Part shown: in pieces, positions 53,034 to 61,925 of the stretch
Layout: each line of letters begins with the position of its first letter
Position numbering within the stretch: position 1 is the stretch's first letter
Assembly: GCF_002277955.1 (NCBI RefSeq)
Contig: NZ_CP018477.1
Location: 3,307,206 to 3,371,205 of the forward strand
DNA length: 64,000 bases
Source: Thermogutta terrifontis
GTDB lineage: Bacteria > Planctomycetota > Planctomycetia > Pirellulales > Thermoguttaceae
Direction: 5' to 3'
Made by a program: the position numbers and the translations under genes
The notes under the pieces: model-generated
What the model was told of the DNA's origin: nothing
The model's database searches: none
What the model saw: only the letters and a program-made list of their open reading frames with translations

Positions 53034-54299
53034 TCATGGAGCCTGGGTGGCCGGTGCCGCCTGACCCTGCCGCGCACGCCGCTGCCCCGCTCGCCCCTGT
53101 GCAGCCGCCGCCTGGGGTTTGGCGGGAGGCGTTTCCGGAGCCTTTAAGACCGGCTTTGTGGCGGGCTGGGTTAACGGTTCGCCGTCAAGCGGCGGCTGAA
53201 GTTTGCTCAGATCCACTCCAAACCGAGCGAGGATGGTGGGGGCGATGTCCTGCCGCATACCATCCCGCTTCACCAGGGGATCATTGGTCGCTAGGAAGAC
53301 ATAGGGAGCATAGCTGTGGCCGGTGCCGCCCTCATTGAAGCCGTGGTCGGCCGTCACGTAAATGAGGGTCTTATCATACAGTCCAAGCTCTTTTAGCTTT
53401 TCCACAATCTTGCCCAGCCAGGCGTCGTTGGAAATGAGGGCATCGTTGTACTCCTTGGAGTTTTCTCCGAAGCGATGCCCCTGATGATCGACCGAAGCGA
53501 AATGCACAAAGAAGAAGAAGGGCTTGTCGCGATACTTTTCCAAAAGCTCAATGGCCCGGGAGCCAACTTTTTCGTCTTCCATCAGCCCATATTCCCACAC
53601 ATCGCAGGCCTTGTGCATGGTGTAATACGGCGAGCCTTCAAAGACGAGATACTTGACGCCGTTTTCTTCCACAATCCGGCCAAGGACCTGTCGGCCGGCG
53701 CCGGGCTGGGCCGGTTGCCCGGCTTTCTGCTGAGCCCGTCTCTGAGCCGCCTGATTGCCCTGAGCCCGCTGCTGTTGCCGGGCCTGCCCCTGCTGCTTGG
53801 CCTGGGCTTGCCGCTCGGCCTGAATCTTGGCTGCTTCCTCGTCCGTGAGCTGTCGCTTGAACGGCTCCCGGATTTCTCCGCAGTGTTCCCGCTTGCCGAT
53901 CACCGCAACACATACAAAATCAGGACCAAAATGTTCCTTGAGACGCTCAAAGACGCTCAAGCCCTTGGGAACGTCCCGGTACCGCCCGTTGCTGTATACC
54001 CCTGTGACTTCAGGATTGTAGCCAGTGAGTATCTGTGTCCACCCCGCTTTGGTGTCGGTTGCGCCAGTGACGACATCGATGTTAACGAGAGCCCCCTCTT
54101 TTGCGAGCTTCTGGAGATTCGGCAGCTCCCCGCGCTGCAAACACTCCATCACGTGTGCCCGCTGAGCACCATCCCATCCGATAAGGATGATGTTCTGGGG
54201 TTTTGCCGCTTTCCCGGCCTCTTCCGCAAAAACCGGGCGGCCCGACAATAGCATGAGTGCCAGGGCCAGGAGTACCAGAGGTCGAACCAACCGCTTCAT
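53034..54299 (-). CDS. Exported alkaline-phosphatase-superfamily (NPP/sulfatase-like) hydrolase
   Basis: 421 residues from the ATG at 54299, preceded by GGAGGTGATC at good spacing; a longer frame lacks such a site. Signal peptide PLVLLALALMLLSGRPVFA. Metal-site motifs: IILIGWDGAQ (first Asp), TGATDTKAGWTQILTGYNPE (nucleophile Thr), VHFASVDHQGHRFG (Asp and His), TADHGFNEGGTGHS (Asp, His, His). About 50 residues of Gln/Ala/Arg-rich low complexity (about 162-210) are inserted in the fold, and the C terminus is also Ala/Gln/Pro-rich. Members hydrolyse phosphodiesters, phosphonates or sulfates; the substrate is not predictable. A T-tract hairpin follows the gene. Confidence 0.87.
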   Translation of the reverse strand: MKRLVRPLVLLALALMLLSGRPVFAEEAGKAAKPQNIILIGWDGAQRAHVMECLQRGELPNLQKLAKEGALVNIDVVTGATDTKAGWTQILTGYNPEVTGVYSNGRYRDVPKGLSVFERLKEHFGPDFVCVAVIGKREHCGEIREPFKRQLTDEEAAKIQAERQAQAKQQGQARQQQRAQGNQAAQRRAQQKAGQPAQPGAGRQVLGRIVEENGVKYLVFEGSPYYTMHKACDVWEYGLMEDEKVGSRAIELLEKYRDKPFFFFVHFASVDHQGHRFGENSKEYNDALISNDAWLGKIVEKLKELGLYDKTLIYVTADHGFNEGGTGHSYAPYVFLATNDPLVKRDGMRQDIAPTILARFGVDLSKLQPPLDGEPLTQPATKPVLKAPETPPAKPQAAAAQGRAGQRRARQGQAAPATQAP

Positions 54300-54917
54300 A
54301 GGATCACCTCCCGAACTGCTGAGAACCATCCAGTCACCACTTTGAAAACCTGCCAACGAGCAGCCAGTATTGCCCGCAAAATGACCCGAATCCTGTCGGA
54401 TGAAGAGCCTTCGCCAACTCTATTGCGCCAGTGCGATAAAGCGCACAGTGGGACGAAAAACTCCTGACTGGCTAGCGTCATGCACATTTGCATCTGGCGA
54501 AACTGGCAGCGTATCCGTATAAAGACTTCCAGTGGATACGGACTGAGATTGGCAATCCTCAGGCCACCGAGCACGCTTCTGGCAGGGCGCCCCCAGCTTC
54601 GACCCTTCCCTCAGCCTGGCCCCCAGCGATCTCCCGAGTAGACCCTGGCGCTTGGGTGCTTTTTTATCCTAGCTTTTTGAGGTTAAATAACACTTTTTGC
54701 TCCCCGTTTCATGACGTGCCCCGGCACCGGGTGAGTAAGCTCGCGGAAAGAGGCACGCCACCCCAGACGGCGGGGTGCGGCTTGATTTTTCCGAGATCGA
54801 TTTGCAAGAGGCGCCGAGCCAGGGTGTTCGACAATATCCCTGGTTTAAGGTTTGCCTGAGCAATTGACGCCGGATAGGTTGAAGTTTTCATGGTAGGGGC
54901 AATTGACGAATTGCCCC
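54300..54917. repeat. Intergenic region with palindrome cluster 5 (single copy)
   Basis: About 750 bases separate the divergent hydrolase and deoxyhypusine synthase-like genes. Most of it shows nothing. At 54896-54917 GGGGCAATT-GACG-AATTGCCCC is a diverged copy of the CAATTCATGAATTG palindrome, with GACG in place of CATG... at the centre, preceded by GGTA as in cluster 3. No ACAAG hairpin is near. Confidence 0.7.
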
Positions 54918-55051
54918 CAACAGGCGCTGCGTATTTCGGTCCGAAAACCATACACAAGACCCCGGTCTGGGCGATTCGTCAGACCAATTGTGCAGGGCTC
55001 CCTTCAGTCTTTGAAAACAGCCGAATAAGAAGATCTTTGGAGTTTTTCGCC

Positions 55052-56197
55052 ATGAATAATTGTCCCCGACGCAACCATAAATCTGAGCACGACATGCTGC
55101 TTTCCGGCCGACGGATCCTGCCGCCCGGGATCAAAGGAAATGAGTCCGCCGCCGACCTCATCGATCAGTGTTTCCTGGCGTACAACGCCGGAAGGTTGAG
55201 AGAGGCAGTGCAGCTCTTCACCCGAAAAATGCTTGCGTCAGACGTCACGGTGGGTATATCATTGGCCGGAGCACTGACCCCCGCTGGCCTGGGGGCTTCC
55301 TGCATCGTCCCGCTGATTGAGGCCGGCTTCGTGGACTGGATTGTAAGTACGGGCGCCAACCTCTACCACGACCTTCACTTTGCGTTCAATTACAAATTGG
55401 TGGCCGGCGACTTCCGCTACGACGATCGCCACCTCCATGAGGTGGGCGTGGTGCGGATTTACGATGTGCTCCTCTCCCTTGACGAGTGCCTGATTGAGAC
55501 GGACCGCCGGGTCCAGGAAATGCTTGTCCGCCCAGAGTTCCAGGGCCGACTCACCACTGCCGAACTGCATCATTACATGGGGAAGTACGCGGCAGAAGCC
55601 GAGGAGCAGTCGGGGCTTCCCCACGTGTCCGTATTGGCCGCGGCCTACCGCTGTGGCGTGCCGGTTTACACCAGTTCTCCGGGAGACTCGACCATCGGCA
55701 TGGTGGCCGCCGCTGAGCGTTTTCGCAACTCCCAGCTTGTCCTCGATCCCCTTGCCGATGTCAACGAGACGGCGGCCATTTATTACTGGTCGAAGCAGGA
55801 AGGACGCCGCTCGGCGGTGGTCATTTTCGGTGGAGGAAGTCCCAAAAACTTCGTGCTTCAGACCGCTCCCCATGTGACCGACATCCTCGAAATCGAAACA
55901 AAAGGTCACGATTACTTTCTGCAATTCACCGACGCGCGACCCGATACCGGTGGGTTGTCGGGGGCTACCCCCCAAGAGGCGGTGAGCTGGGGAAAGGTCG
56001 ATCCCGATCGCGTGCCAGACTCCGTGGTCTGTTACATCGATTCCACGGTGGCCATGCCCCTTCTGACGTCGTATGCCCTGACGCGGTGCTCGAAACGCCC
56101 CCTCAAACGGTTGTTTGAAAGGCGGGAAGAGTTTGTCCGACAACTGCGAGACGAGTTCCTCCGGCGGCACGGCTCCTCGCCGCAGGCGAGCGAGTGA
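55052..56197 (+). CDS. Deoxyhypusine synthase-family protein
   Basis: 381 residues from the ATG at 55052; a longer frame from 54890 runs into the repeat and is unlikely. The protein follows deoxyhypusine synthase: GISLAGALTPAGLGASCIVPLIEAGFVDWIVSTGANLYHDLHF (NAD site, shortened here to its key words ALTPAGL, STGANLYHD), SVLAAAYRCGVPVYTSSPGDS, VVIFGGGSPKNF, and EAVSWGKVD whose Lys equals the catalytic Lys329 of human enzyme. Bacteria lack eIF5A, so the substrate is not the usual one; related bacterial proteins make homospermidine or other polyamines. The active Lys and NAD-binding region are present, so it is probably an active aminobutyl transferase. The IS element begins 30 bases downstream. 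Confidence 0.88.
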   Translation: MNNCPRRNHKSEHDMLLSGRRILPPGIKGNESAADLIDQCFLAYNAGRLREAVQLFTRKMLASDVTVGISLAGALTPAGLGASCIVPLIEAGFVDWIVSTGANLYHDLHFAFNYKLVAGDFRYDDRHLHEVGVVRIYDVLLSLDECLIETDRRVQEMLVRPEFQGRLTTAELHHYMGKYAAEAEEQSGLPHVSVLAAAYRCGVPVYTSSPGDSTIGMVAAAERFRNSQLVLDPLADVNETAAIYYWSKQEGRRSAVVIFGGGSPKNFVLQTAPHVTDILEIETKGHDYFLQFTDARPDTGGLSGATPQEAVSWGKVDPDRVPDSVVCYIDSTVAMPLLTSYALTRCSKRPLKRLFERREEFVRQLRDEFLRRHGSSPQASE

Positions 56198-56228
56198 GCT
56201 CAGACTCACGCTCGTTTGATACAAAAGA

Positions 56229-56249
56229 CAGACTGATCTTCCGCAAGGG
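56229..56249. repeat. Left terminal inverted repeat of the IS
   Basis: CAGACTGATCTTCCGCAAGG reads inward from the left edge; the reverse complement of the right edge reads CTGACTGATCTTCCGCATGG. Two mismatches in 20 bases. It starts 31 bases after the deoxyhypusine synthase-like stop. Confidence 0.85.
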
Positions 56250-56301
56250 ATGGCGCACAGTCTGGGTTGGAAGTTATTAAAAGGATTCAAGTTAGAGGAG
56301 A

Positions 56302-57975
56302 TTACCGGGTTGAACGCGGCTGACTACGCCGCCGGGATCGGGGGGATTTCTGGGTGGGCTTCTTCAGACGGGACGGTTGGAAGGTGGGCAGTCGGACCCC
56401 CAACGCCTCGAGGATCTTCTGTTGCTGGGTGTCCGGTTGCGGTAGTCGCGTCAACTCAATCCGCCCGTTCACCTGGTAGTACTCCAAACACAGCCGCCCC
56501 AAGGCTGTCAACGCATCCTCCAGCGTCACCGTGTGTTCGTCCTCGGCGGTGGTCCCAAACACGGCACGCAACCGTTCCTCGAGCACCATCTGCAGCTTCA
56601 ACGCCAGCATGCACACCAACGCGTGGGCTTGCGTGCGATCCGCCCGCCGCAGGTACACCGGCCGAATCTCCAACCCGGTCGTCTTCATCCTCCGAAACGC
56701 CCGCTCCACCACCGCCAAGCCCCGATAACACCGATCCACCGCCGCCGCATCCAAAAGCTCGCCCCTCACATCCGTCTCCAAAACGTAGCAGCCAGCCAAG
56801 GCCAACGCCTCCTCCCGCGCCGCTGCATCCACCTCCAACACCAGCCGCCGACCCACCAACCGCACCTGCACCCAGTCCTCTATACCGTAGCGCTGGATCC
56901 ACTCCCTGATCCGCCGCAACCCCACTTCCGGCCGAGCCCGCTCGGAGTTCTCCACAAACCGGTTGCGGGCCTCCACCCGCGCTTCCAGTTTGGCCAGCTT
57001 GTCCGCCACCCGCCGCCGCTCCCGCTCCGCCACCAGCGGATTCCGCCGCAACACGTAACGGCGGCCCTCGGCCTGGACCTCGGCCACCGCCTCGTCGAAC
57101 AGACTCCACTCCAGGGTCCCCTGGCCCAACAGACGGCGAACCTGGGGCGTCGTGAGCGCGGTGATGTAACGCAAACCGGCGGCCGTCAGCGCCTCCTTGC
57201 CCGCCAACTTCACCATCCCCCGGTCCCCCACCAAGACCGTCTCCTCAACCCCAAACTGCTCCTTCAAAATCCGCACCTGTTCACCAACCGTGGTGGGATC
57301 CGCCTGGTTGCCAGCAAAGACGCGAATAGCCAGCGGCTCGCCCGCCGGGTCGGTCAATAACCCCACCACAATCTGCAGCTTGCCACGCTTGCCGTCCCGG
57401 CTATACCCATAGGCCCCCAGTTCGTGACAGCGACCTTCCAAGTAAGCACTGGTCACGTCGTAGAGCACCAACACCGGCGGCCGACCCCCGTGGCGACGCA
57501 GATAATCCCGGTAGAGGGCCCGCTCGATCCGGGCCTGGCGGGCAGCCAACTCGTCCAGGGTCCGGTACAGATCGTCCTCGGTGAACGGCTCCAGCCCGAG
57601 GACTTCCCCCACCGCTTGCTGAGAAGCCCACCGCACCGCCGACAGACGGGAACCTTGACACAACAGGCGCGCCAAGACCAAAAACAGGGCCAGCTTGCCG
57701 CGGCGGCTCGCGCCCAAGACGCGGCTCAGGCCCAACTGGTCGGCAACCTGCTTGGCAGCAAACAGGGCGCCAAAGGAAGGACCGCAAACGGGCTCTCCCA
57801 AGACCAGATTGTCGAATTCGCCGCGGAGGGCTCGGGCGAGGGCTTCGACGCGTTCGGCGGGCCAGTGGGTGAGATTCGCCAAGGTGCGGTTTTTGACTTT
57901 GCCATCCTCGCGGTAGCTTTCCCGGAGGAGGACCGTGGGACGCGAGCCGTGGTTGGGGACAGTGGTGATGTACAT
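56302..57975 (-). CDS. IS1634-family (IS4-group) DDE transposase
   Basis: 557 residues, an uninterrupted transposase of the right length. Catalytic triad in an IS4-type RNase H fold: Asp in VLVLYDVTSAYLEG, Asp in VLVGDRGMVKLAG, Glu in VVERAFRRMKTTGLEIRPVY (the Y-R-E-K-like signature region). The C terminus is Lys/Arg/Ser/Gln-rich. N-terminal YITTVPNHGSRPTVLLRESYRE is typical of IS1634. The start is the ATG at 57975, seven bases after a strong promoter, so translation is nearly leaderless. Nothing else is coded by the element. GC content and codon use are similar to neighbours by eye. Confidence 0.93.
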   Translation of the reverse strand: MYITTVPNHGSRPTVLLRESYREDGKVKNRTLANLTHWPAERVEALARALRGEFDNLVLGEPVCGPSFGALFAAKQVADQLGLSRVLGASRRGKLALFLVLARLLCQGSRLSAVRWASQQAVGEVLGLEPFTEDDLYRTLDELAARQARIERALYRDYLRRHGGRPPVLVLYDVTSAYLEGRCHELGAYGYSRDGKRGKLQIVVGLLTDPAGEPLAIRVFAGNQADPTTVGEQVRILKEQFGVEETVLVGDRGMVKLAGKEALTAAGLRYITALTTPQVRRLLGQGTLEWSLFDEAVAEVQAEGRRYVLRRNPLVAERERRRVADKLAKLEARVEARNRFVENSERARPEVGLRRIREWIQRYGIEDWVQVRLVGRRLVLEVDAAAREEALALAGCYVLETDVRGELLDAAAVDRCYRGLAVVERAFRRMKTTGLEIRPVYLRRADRTQAHALVCMLALKLQMVLEERLRAVFGTTAEDEHTVTLEDALTALGRLCLEYYQVNGRIELTRLPQPDTQQQKILEALGVRLPTFQPSRLKKPTQKSPRSRRRSQPRSTR

Positions 57976-57981
57976 GCCTAT

Positions 57982-58010
57982 AGAATATCACCACCAAACC
58001 ATTCTGTCAA
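57982..58010 (-). promoter_or_regulatory. Transposase promoter
   Basis: On the minus strand TTGACA (58010-58005) and TATTCT (57987-57982) are separated by exactly 17 bases, a near-consensus sigma-70 promoter. The transcript would begin at or next to the ATG at 57975, so no ribosome binding site is possible. Confidence 0.85.
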
Positions 58011-58093
58011 GAGGAAAATTGAGATATACATGACTACATTCCTGGCCCCGAACATGTCCTAAGTTCTTCCCGCCACGCTACTTAACCCCAAAA

Positions 58094-58114
58094 CCCATGC
58101 GGAAGATCAGTCAG
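58094..58114. repeat. Right terminal inverted repeat of the IS
   Basis: Inverted partner of the left repeat, CCATGCGGAAGATCAGTCAG read on the plus strand (58095-58114). It is 40 bases upstream of the DUF58 start. Confidence 0.85.
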
Positions 58115-58138
58115 AAACCTCCCAGCTCTCGGGCCGGC

Positions 58139-58144
58139 TATAAT
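58139..58144 (+). promoter_or_regulatory. Possible -10 element directly upstream of DUF58 gene
   Basis: TATAAT at 58139-58144 ends nine bases before the ATG at 58154, suggesting a leaderless start. No good -35 is present at 17 bases; the position falls across the IS right end, so the insertion could have removed it or supplied new sequence. Confidence 0.4.
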
Positions 58145-58153
58145 TGATGCGTG

Positions 58154-59407
58154 ATGAGCGCGCAATCCAAAGTGACAGTCCGTCTCACGCCGGTGGGGCG
58201 TTATTACGCTTTCCTGGTGGTGGGTATCTTTCTGGCCGCCATGGTGCGGCAGGTCAATCTGTTGCTTCTTTTGTCGGGGCTGATCGCCGCCCCTTTATTT
58301 TTGAGTTGGCAAATGGCGCGGCGGAATATTCGCCGCCTCTCCATCCGAAGACGTGTCCCCAGCCGGGTGTGCGCGGGGGACCTGATGGTCGTGGACCTCG
58401 AATTGGAAGTCTCTTCGCGCCGGGGCAAAGCGTGGATGGTGTCTGTCTCGGATCGTATTCAGCGTGATGGCTGCTCGTCAGACTCAGGTGGCGAGTCCGT
58501 TCGCGTGTTTTTCCCCTATGTGGACGGCACGGGTGCCCGAGCGCTGGCCTATCGCGGGAGGATCGCGCGGCGTGGATGCTACACGCTCGGACCAATTGTT
58601 CTGGCCACTCGATTCCCCCTGGGATTGTTCGAAGCGCGTCGCCAGGTGGACCTCCGCGACCAGATCATTGTGTGCCCCCGGCTGGGAAGGCTCACCGAGA
58701 ATTGGAATCGGCGTCACCATTTCACGTACGACGGCGGCAGCCGCTCCGAACGGTGTGCAGATCGGGTATCCGGCGATTTTTACGGACTGCGAAGCTGGCA
58801 AATCGGCGATAGTCCCCGCCTGGTCCACTGGCGGAGCTCGGCCAGGCACGGGGAACTCCTGGTGCGGCAGTTCGATCGGCCCCGTCAGCAACATCTGACC
58901 GTCCTGCTCAATCTGTGTTGTCGTGCCGGTCAGCACATGAACCGTGATGCGGTCAAAAACGAACAGGATGTGGAAAAGGCGATCAGTTTCGTCGCCACGG
59001 TGATCCACGATCTCTGCCGGAAAGGCGGCCGTTCCCTCCTCCTCGGCGTCAGCGCGGAAGACATCACCTGGTTGGGGGGACCGGCCTCTCCCGGTTTTTT
59101 GCAGCGGGCCATGGACCTTTTGACGAGGGTTGAACCATCAGAGGGGGATCACCTGGTCACTCTGTTTGCGGAGGCCCGCCGGAGAAGCCCCCAACACGCC
59201 GATTTTCTGCTGGTCACCACAAGTCCCCTGCGCTTTCGACCGGAGTTATCCGCGAATTCCGGGGACCATGCCGCGAGGGGCGAAACCTCGGGAAAACGTC
59301 CTGGGCAAGCCGGTGCCGTTGCCCGAGATTTTCGGGTGGAAGTCATTGATGTTACTTCCGGGAACCTTGAAAACATTTTCGAATACCAAACCGTCGCCGG
59401 GTCATGA
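58154..59407 (+). CDS. DUF58 domain membrane protein
   Basis: 417 residues from the ATG at 58154. The N terminus has two hydrophobic segments (YYAFLVVGIFLAAMV and LLLLLSGLIAAPLFLSW), then a beta-rich region, and the DUF58 signature SGDFYGLRSWQIGDSPRLVHWRSSARHGELLVRQF (positions about 210-245 in protein; key words YGLR, GDS, HWRSSAR). A VWA-like region follows. DUF58 proteins are usually encoded with a MoxR AAA+ ATPase and a transglutaminase. Here the transglutaminase overlaps the 3' end but no moxR is upstream; instead there is an IS element. The role is unknown; a link to envelope protein assembly is inferred from the family. Confidence 0.87.
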   Translation: MSAQSKVTVRLTPVGRYYAFLVVGIFLAAMVRQVNLLLLLSGLIAAPLFLSWQMARRNIRRLSIRRRVPSRVCAGDLMVVDLELEVSSRRGKAWMVSVSDRIQRDGCSSDSGGESVRVFFPYVDGTGARALAYRGRIARRGCYTLGPIVLATRFPLGLFEARRQVDLRDQIIVCPRLGRLTENWNRRHHFTYDGGSRSERCADRVSGDFYGLRSWQIGDSPRLVHWRSSARHGELLVRQFDRPRQQHLTVLLNLCCRAGQHMNRDAVKNEQDVEKAISFVATVIHDLCRKGGRSLLLGVSAEDITWLGGPASPGFLQRAMDLLTRVEPSEGDHLVTLFAEARRRSPQHADFLLVTTSPLRFRPELSANSGDHAARGETSGKRPGQAGAVARDFRVEVIDVTSGNLENIFEYQTVAGS

Positions 59408-61892
59408 CGGACTGAGCCTGACAAATGCGCAGGCCCGCCACCGGACCGCCAGCCGCCGGCTCATGCGCTTGCTGCAGGTCAACATGGCGGCCCTGGCCGC
59501 ATTGGGGACGTTCCTGCTGGCGATGGGCCAGCAATCGCGCTGGCTGATGGGGCTGGCCCTGGTCTCCTCGCTTATTAGTCTGCTGCTGGTGGATCTGACC
59601 AGGATCTTTTCGCTCCCCAGATGGGTGACCAATATCCTTTTGATTGCGGCCCTCGTGGTCACGGGGTTCGACGTTCTTCGCTATTCGGGCCCCCTCCACG
59701 TGCTCATCGTCGCCAATCTTCTGGTGTATATTCAGTGCGTTTTGCAGTTCCAGCAGAAAGACGCGCGGATTTACCGTTACTTGCTCATGCTGAGCATTTT
59801 TCAGGTCGTCTCCGCCTGTGCGTTCTTTCATGGAGTCATTTTCGGACTGCTGCTCGTCGTTTACCTGATACTGGCCCTTACCGCACTCCTGCTGGTGACA
59901 TACTTTGGCGAATGGGACGCACAGGAAACAAACTGGCAAGTGGATTGTCGGGCCACACAGGAGAGCCGATCATCTCCGCTGTTCATCAGTGTGACGAGCG
60001 ATCCGCCCGATCCGCGTGCGCCGCTGGGGATTAACGGGGCATTGCTCGGCAGACTTGCCCGCGTGGTGGTGAGCTCCGCCTTGTTTAGCGGGGTCGTGTT
60101 TCTTGTGGTCCCCCGTCTCAGCACCCGTCCCTGGCCTGGAATCGCCCCCGCCCCTGTGCGCACGGTGGGATTCGACGCTGCGATCACTTTGGAAGAAGTC
60201 GGCGACCTCCTGGATGACCCCACCCCTGTCATGCGGGTGGAGGTGGCAACTCTCGACGGAGAACCTCTGGGTTACGTGGGTCCGCTCTATTTGCGAGGCG
60301 GATCCCTCCAGGTCTACTACGAGAAGCACTGGTCCCTGAATCCCTTTTTCATCCAGAATGAGATTCGTCCTCTTCAACCGCTGTTTCGCGGACCGGGGCA
60401 ATCGCTTTTTTTGCAGAGAATTGTGCTGGAGAGGACACAAGGTCCAGAGGTTTTCGCCATCTGGCCGGTAGGCAAATGGGACGATTCCCCCTTGCTCTAC
60501 GACGTCGATCGGACGCGCGTTTTGCGGGTTACAGAAGATAACCGGCGAACCACCTATGAAATGACCACATCAGCCCTGGAATTTGGACGCCTGGCCGATC
60601 TTGTCCCGGCTACGGAACCGGTGCGGCAAGCCCCTTTTCTGCAACTTCCTTGGGTCATCTTTCAGCCGGACTGGTGGGGTGGTCGTTTCGTGTTCCATCG
60701 CGACTTGTATCACAGACGGGGTTGGAATCGCCTGGAGGAACTCGCGGCTCAATGGGCCAAAGAGGCGCCCTGGCCCGAAGATGATCATTTTCATCTCGCC
60801 AAGCATTTTGAGCAAATTCTGGCGTTTTCCGGTGAGTTTCAGTACTCCACCGAGGCAGTCTCACGTGACCCCGACCTCGATCCAGTGGTGGATTTTCTCA
60901 CCAAGTCCCGGAAGGGGCACTGTGAGTATTTTGCCACAGCCCTGGCCCTCCTTCTTCGTTGCCGGGGGATCCCCACGCGGATCGTCATTGGGTACAAAAC
61001 GGAAGAATTCAACACGTTGGGCGGTTTCTATCAGGCCCGACAGCGGGATGCCCATGCCTGGGTGGAAGCCTATCTCAGCCCCGACAAGCTCTCTCCTGAA
61101 TTGATGGGAAGCAGACCTTCGGAACTGTGGCAGTACGGGGCTTGGCTTCGCCTCGATCCCACGCCGCCGTCGTCCAGTCGTGCAGGCGCAAACCAAACTT
61201 TCTGGCAACGCCTCTGGACTACCTACACGTTTCTTGACTACATTTGGCTGAAATACGTGATGCAACTGGACAAGGTCACTCAGCAGGCAGAGGTGTACCA
61301 GCCGGTCCGCCGGCGGGTTCAGGAGGGAGTGGAAACTCTTGTCCGCCCAGAGCGGTGGCGCCAGACCCTCAGCTCTGTTGGTGCAGCGATACGCAGATCT
61401 CTAGGGGAGTTTTCCCAGTGGCGCACGATTGGCGGCAGCTTGGTGGTTGTCGGATTGGTCGCGATCGGAATTTTTTGGCTGTGGCGGGATCCGCTGCGCC
61501 GGATCTGGATCATGAAGAAACTACCGCTTCGCCGCAGCTGGCCTCCGCTAGCCGATCATGTGGTCGTTCAGGTACACGGGGAACTCCAACGGCTGCTTGA
61601 GCGAACACATTCGCCACGATTACCCGGTGAAACGCCCCGAGCCTTTGTGGAACGCGTTGCGCAACTTCAGCTCGCCAGCGGAAGTTGTGAGTGCGACGGT
61701 TGGACTGCATCGGCCCGGCGGATTGTCGATCTCTATTACCGATTCCGCTTCGGCAATCACACACCCACCGCACTCGAGGTCGAGGACATGGCCGCCGCCT
61801 TGCAAACTGTGCGATCCGCGCTACGCGGCCGTCGAACGATCAACCGTCGAAACAATCACGTTCACAAGATCGACAATCCGGAAACACGTTAA
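59349..61892 (+). CDS. Membrane transglutaminase-like protein (TgpA/DUF3488 type)
   Basis: 847 residues from the ATG at 59349, which overlaps DUF58 by 59 bases; an ATG at 59463 directly before the first membrane helix is an alternative. Several N-terminal helices (LALVSSLISLLLVDL, ILLIAALVVTGFDVL, GVIFGLLLVVYLILALTALLL, VVVSSALFSGVVFLVV) precede a large domain with the transglutaminase-like core: KGHCEYFATALALLLRCRG (catalytic Cys), RDAHAWVEAYL (His), WLRLDPTPPS (Asp). Another helix (about 760-780) and a DUF4129-like C-terminal segment (LERTHSPRLPGETPRAFVER) follow. All three active residues are present. It works with DUF58 in typical clusters; substrate unknown. Confidence 0.88.
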   Translation: MLLPGTLKTFSNTKPSPGHDGLSLTNAQARHRTASRRLMRLLQVNMAALAALGTFLLAMGQQSRWLMGLALVSSLISLLLVDLTRIFSLPRWVTNILLIAALVVTGFDVLRYSGPLHVLIVANLLVYIQCVLQFQQKDARIYRYLLMLSIFQVVSACAFFHGVIFGLLLVVYLILALTALLLVTYFGEWDAQETNWQVDCRATQESRSSPLFISVTSDPPDPRAPLGINGALLGRLARVVVSSALFSGVVFLVVPRLSTRPWPGIAPAPVRTVGFDAAITLEEVGDLLDDPTPVMRVEVATLDGEPLGYVGPLYLRGGSLQVYYEKHWSLNPFFIQNEIRPLQPLFRGPGQSLFLQRIVLERTQGPEVFAIWPVGKWDDSPLLYDVDRTRVLRVTEDNRRTTYEMTTSALEFGRLADLVPATEPVRQAPFLQLPWVIFQPDWWGGRFVFHRDLYHRRGWNRLEELAAQWAKEAPWPEDDHFHLAKHFEQILAFSGEFQYSTEAVSRDPDLDPVVDFLTKSRKGHCEYFATALALLLRCRGIPTRIVIGYKTEEFNTLGGFYQARQRDAHAWVEAYLSPDKLSPELMGSRPSELWQYGAWLRLDPTPPSSSRAGANQTFWQRLWTTYTFLDYIWLKYVMQLDKVTQQAEVYQPVRRRVQEGVETLVRPERWRQTLSSVGAAIRRSLGEFSQWRTIGGSLVVVGLVAIGIFWLWRDPLRRIWIMKKLPLRRSWPPLADHVVVQVHGELQRLLERTHSPRLPGETPRAFVERVAQLQLASGSCECDGWTASARRIVDLYYRFRFGNHTPTALEVEDMAAALQTVRSALRGRRTINRRNNHVHKIDNPETR

Positions 61893-61925
61893 CATCGTGG
61901 AATCCCACCCGCTCATGAAAGGCGT

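Larger units (their letters stand above)
56229..58114 (-). mobile_element. IS1634-like insertion sequence, apparently complete
   Basis: Bounded by inverted repeats: CAGACTGATCTTCCGCAAGG on the left (from 56229) and its near-exact reverse copy CTGACTGATCTTCCGCATGG on the right (ending 58114), 18 of 20 bases matching. The element is about 1.89 kb and holds one intact transposase gene on the minus strand. No clear target-site duplication was found; flanks AAAAGA and AAACCT do not repeat convincingly. It lies between a deoxyhypusine synthase-like gene and a DUF58 gene, whose coding region starts 40 bases after its right end. Confidence 0.88.

Noticed and set aside
56533-57360. Plus-strand His/Pro-rich frame opposite the transposase
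   Set aside because: Antisense shadow of an intact DDE transposase.
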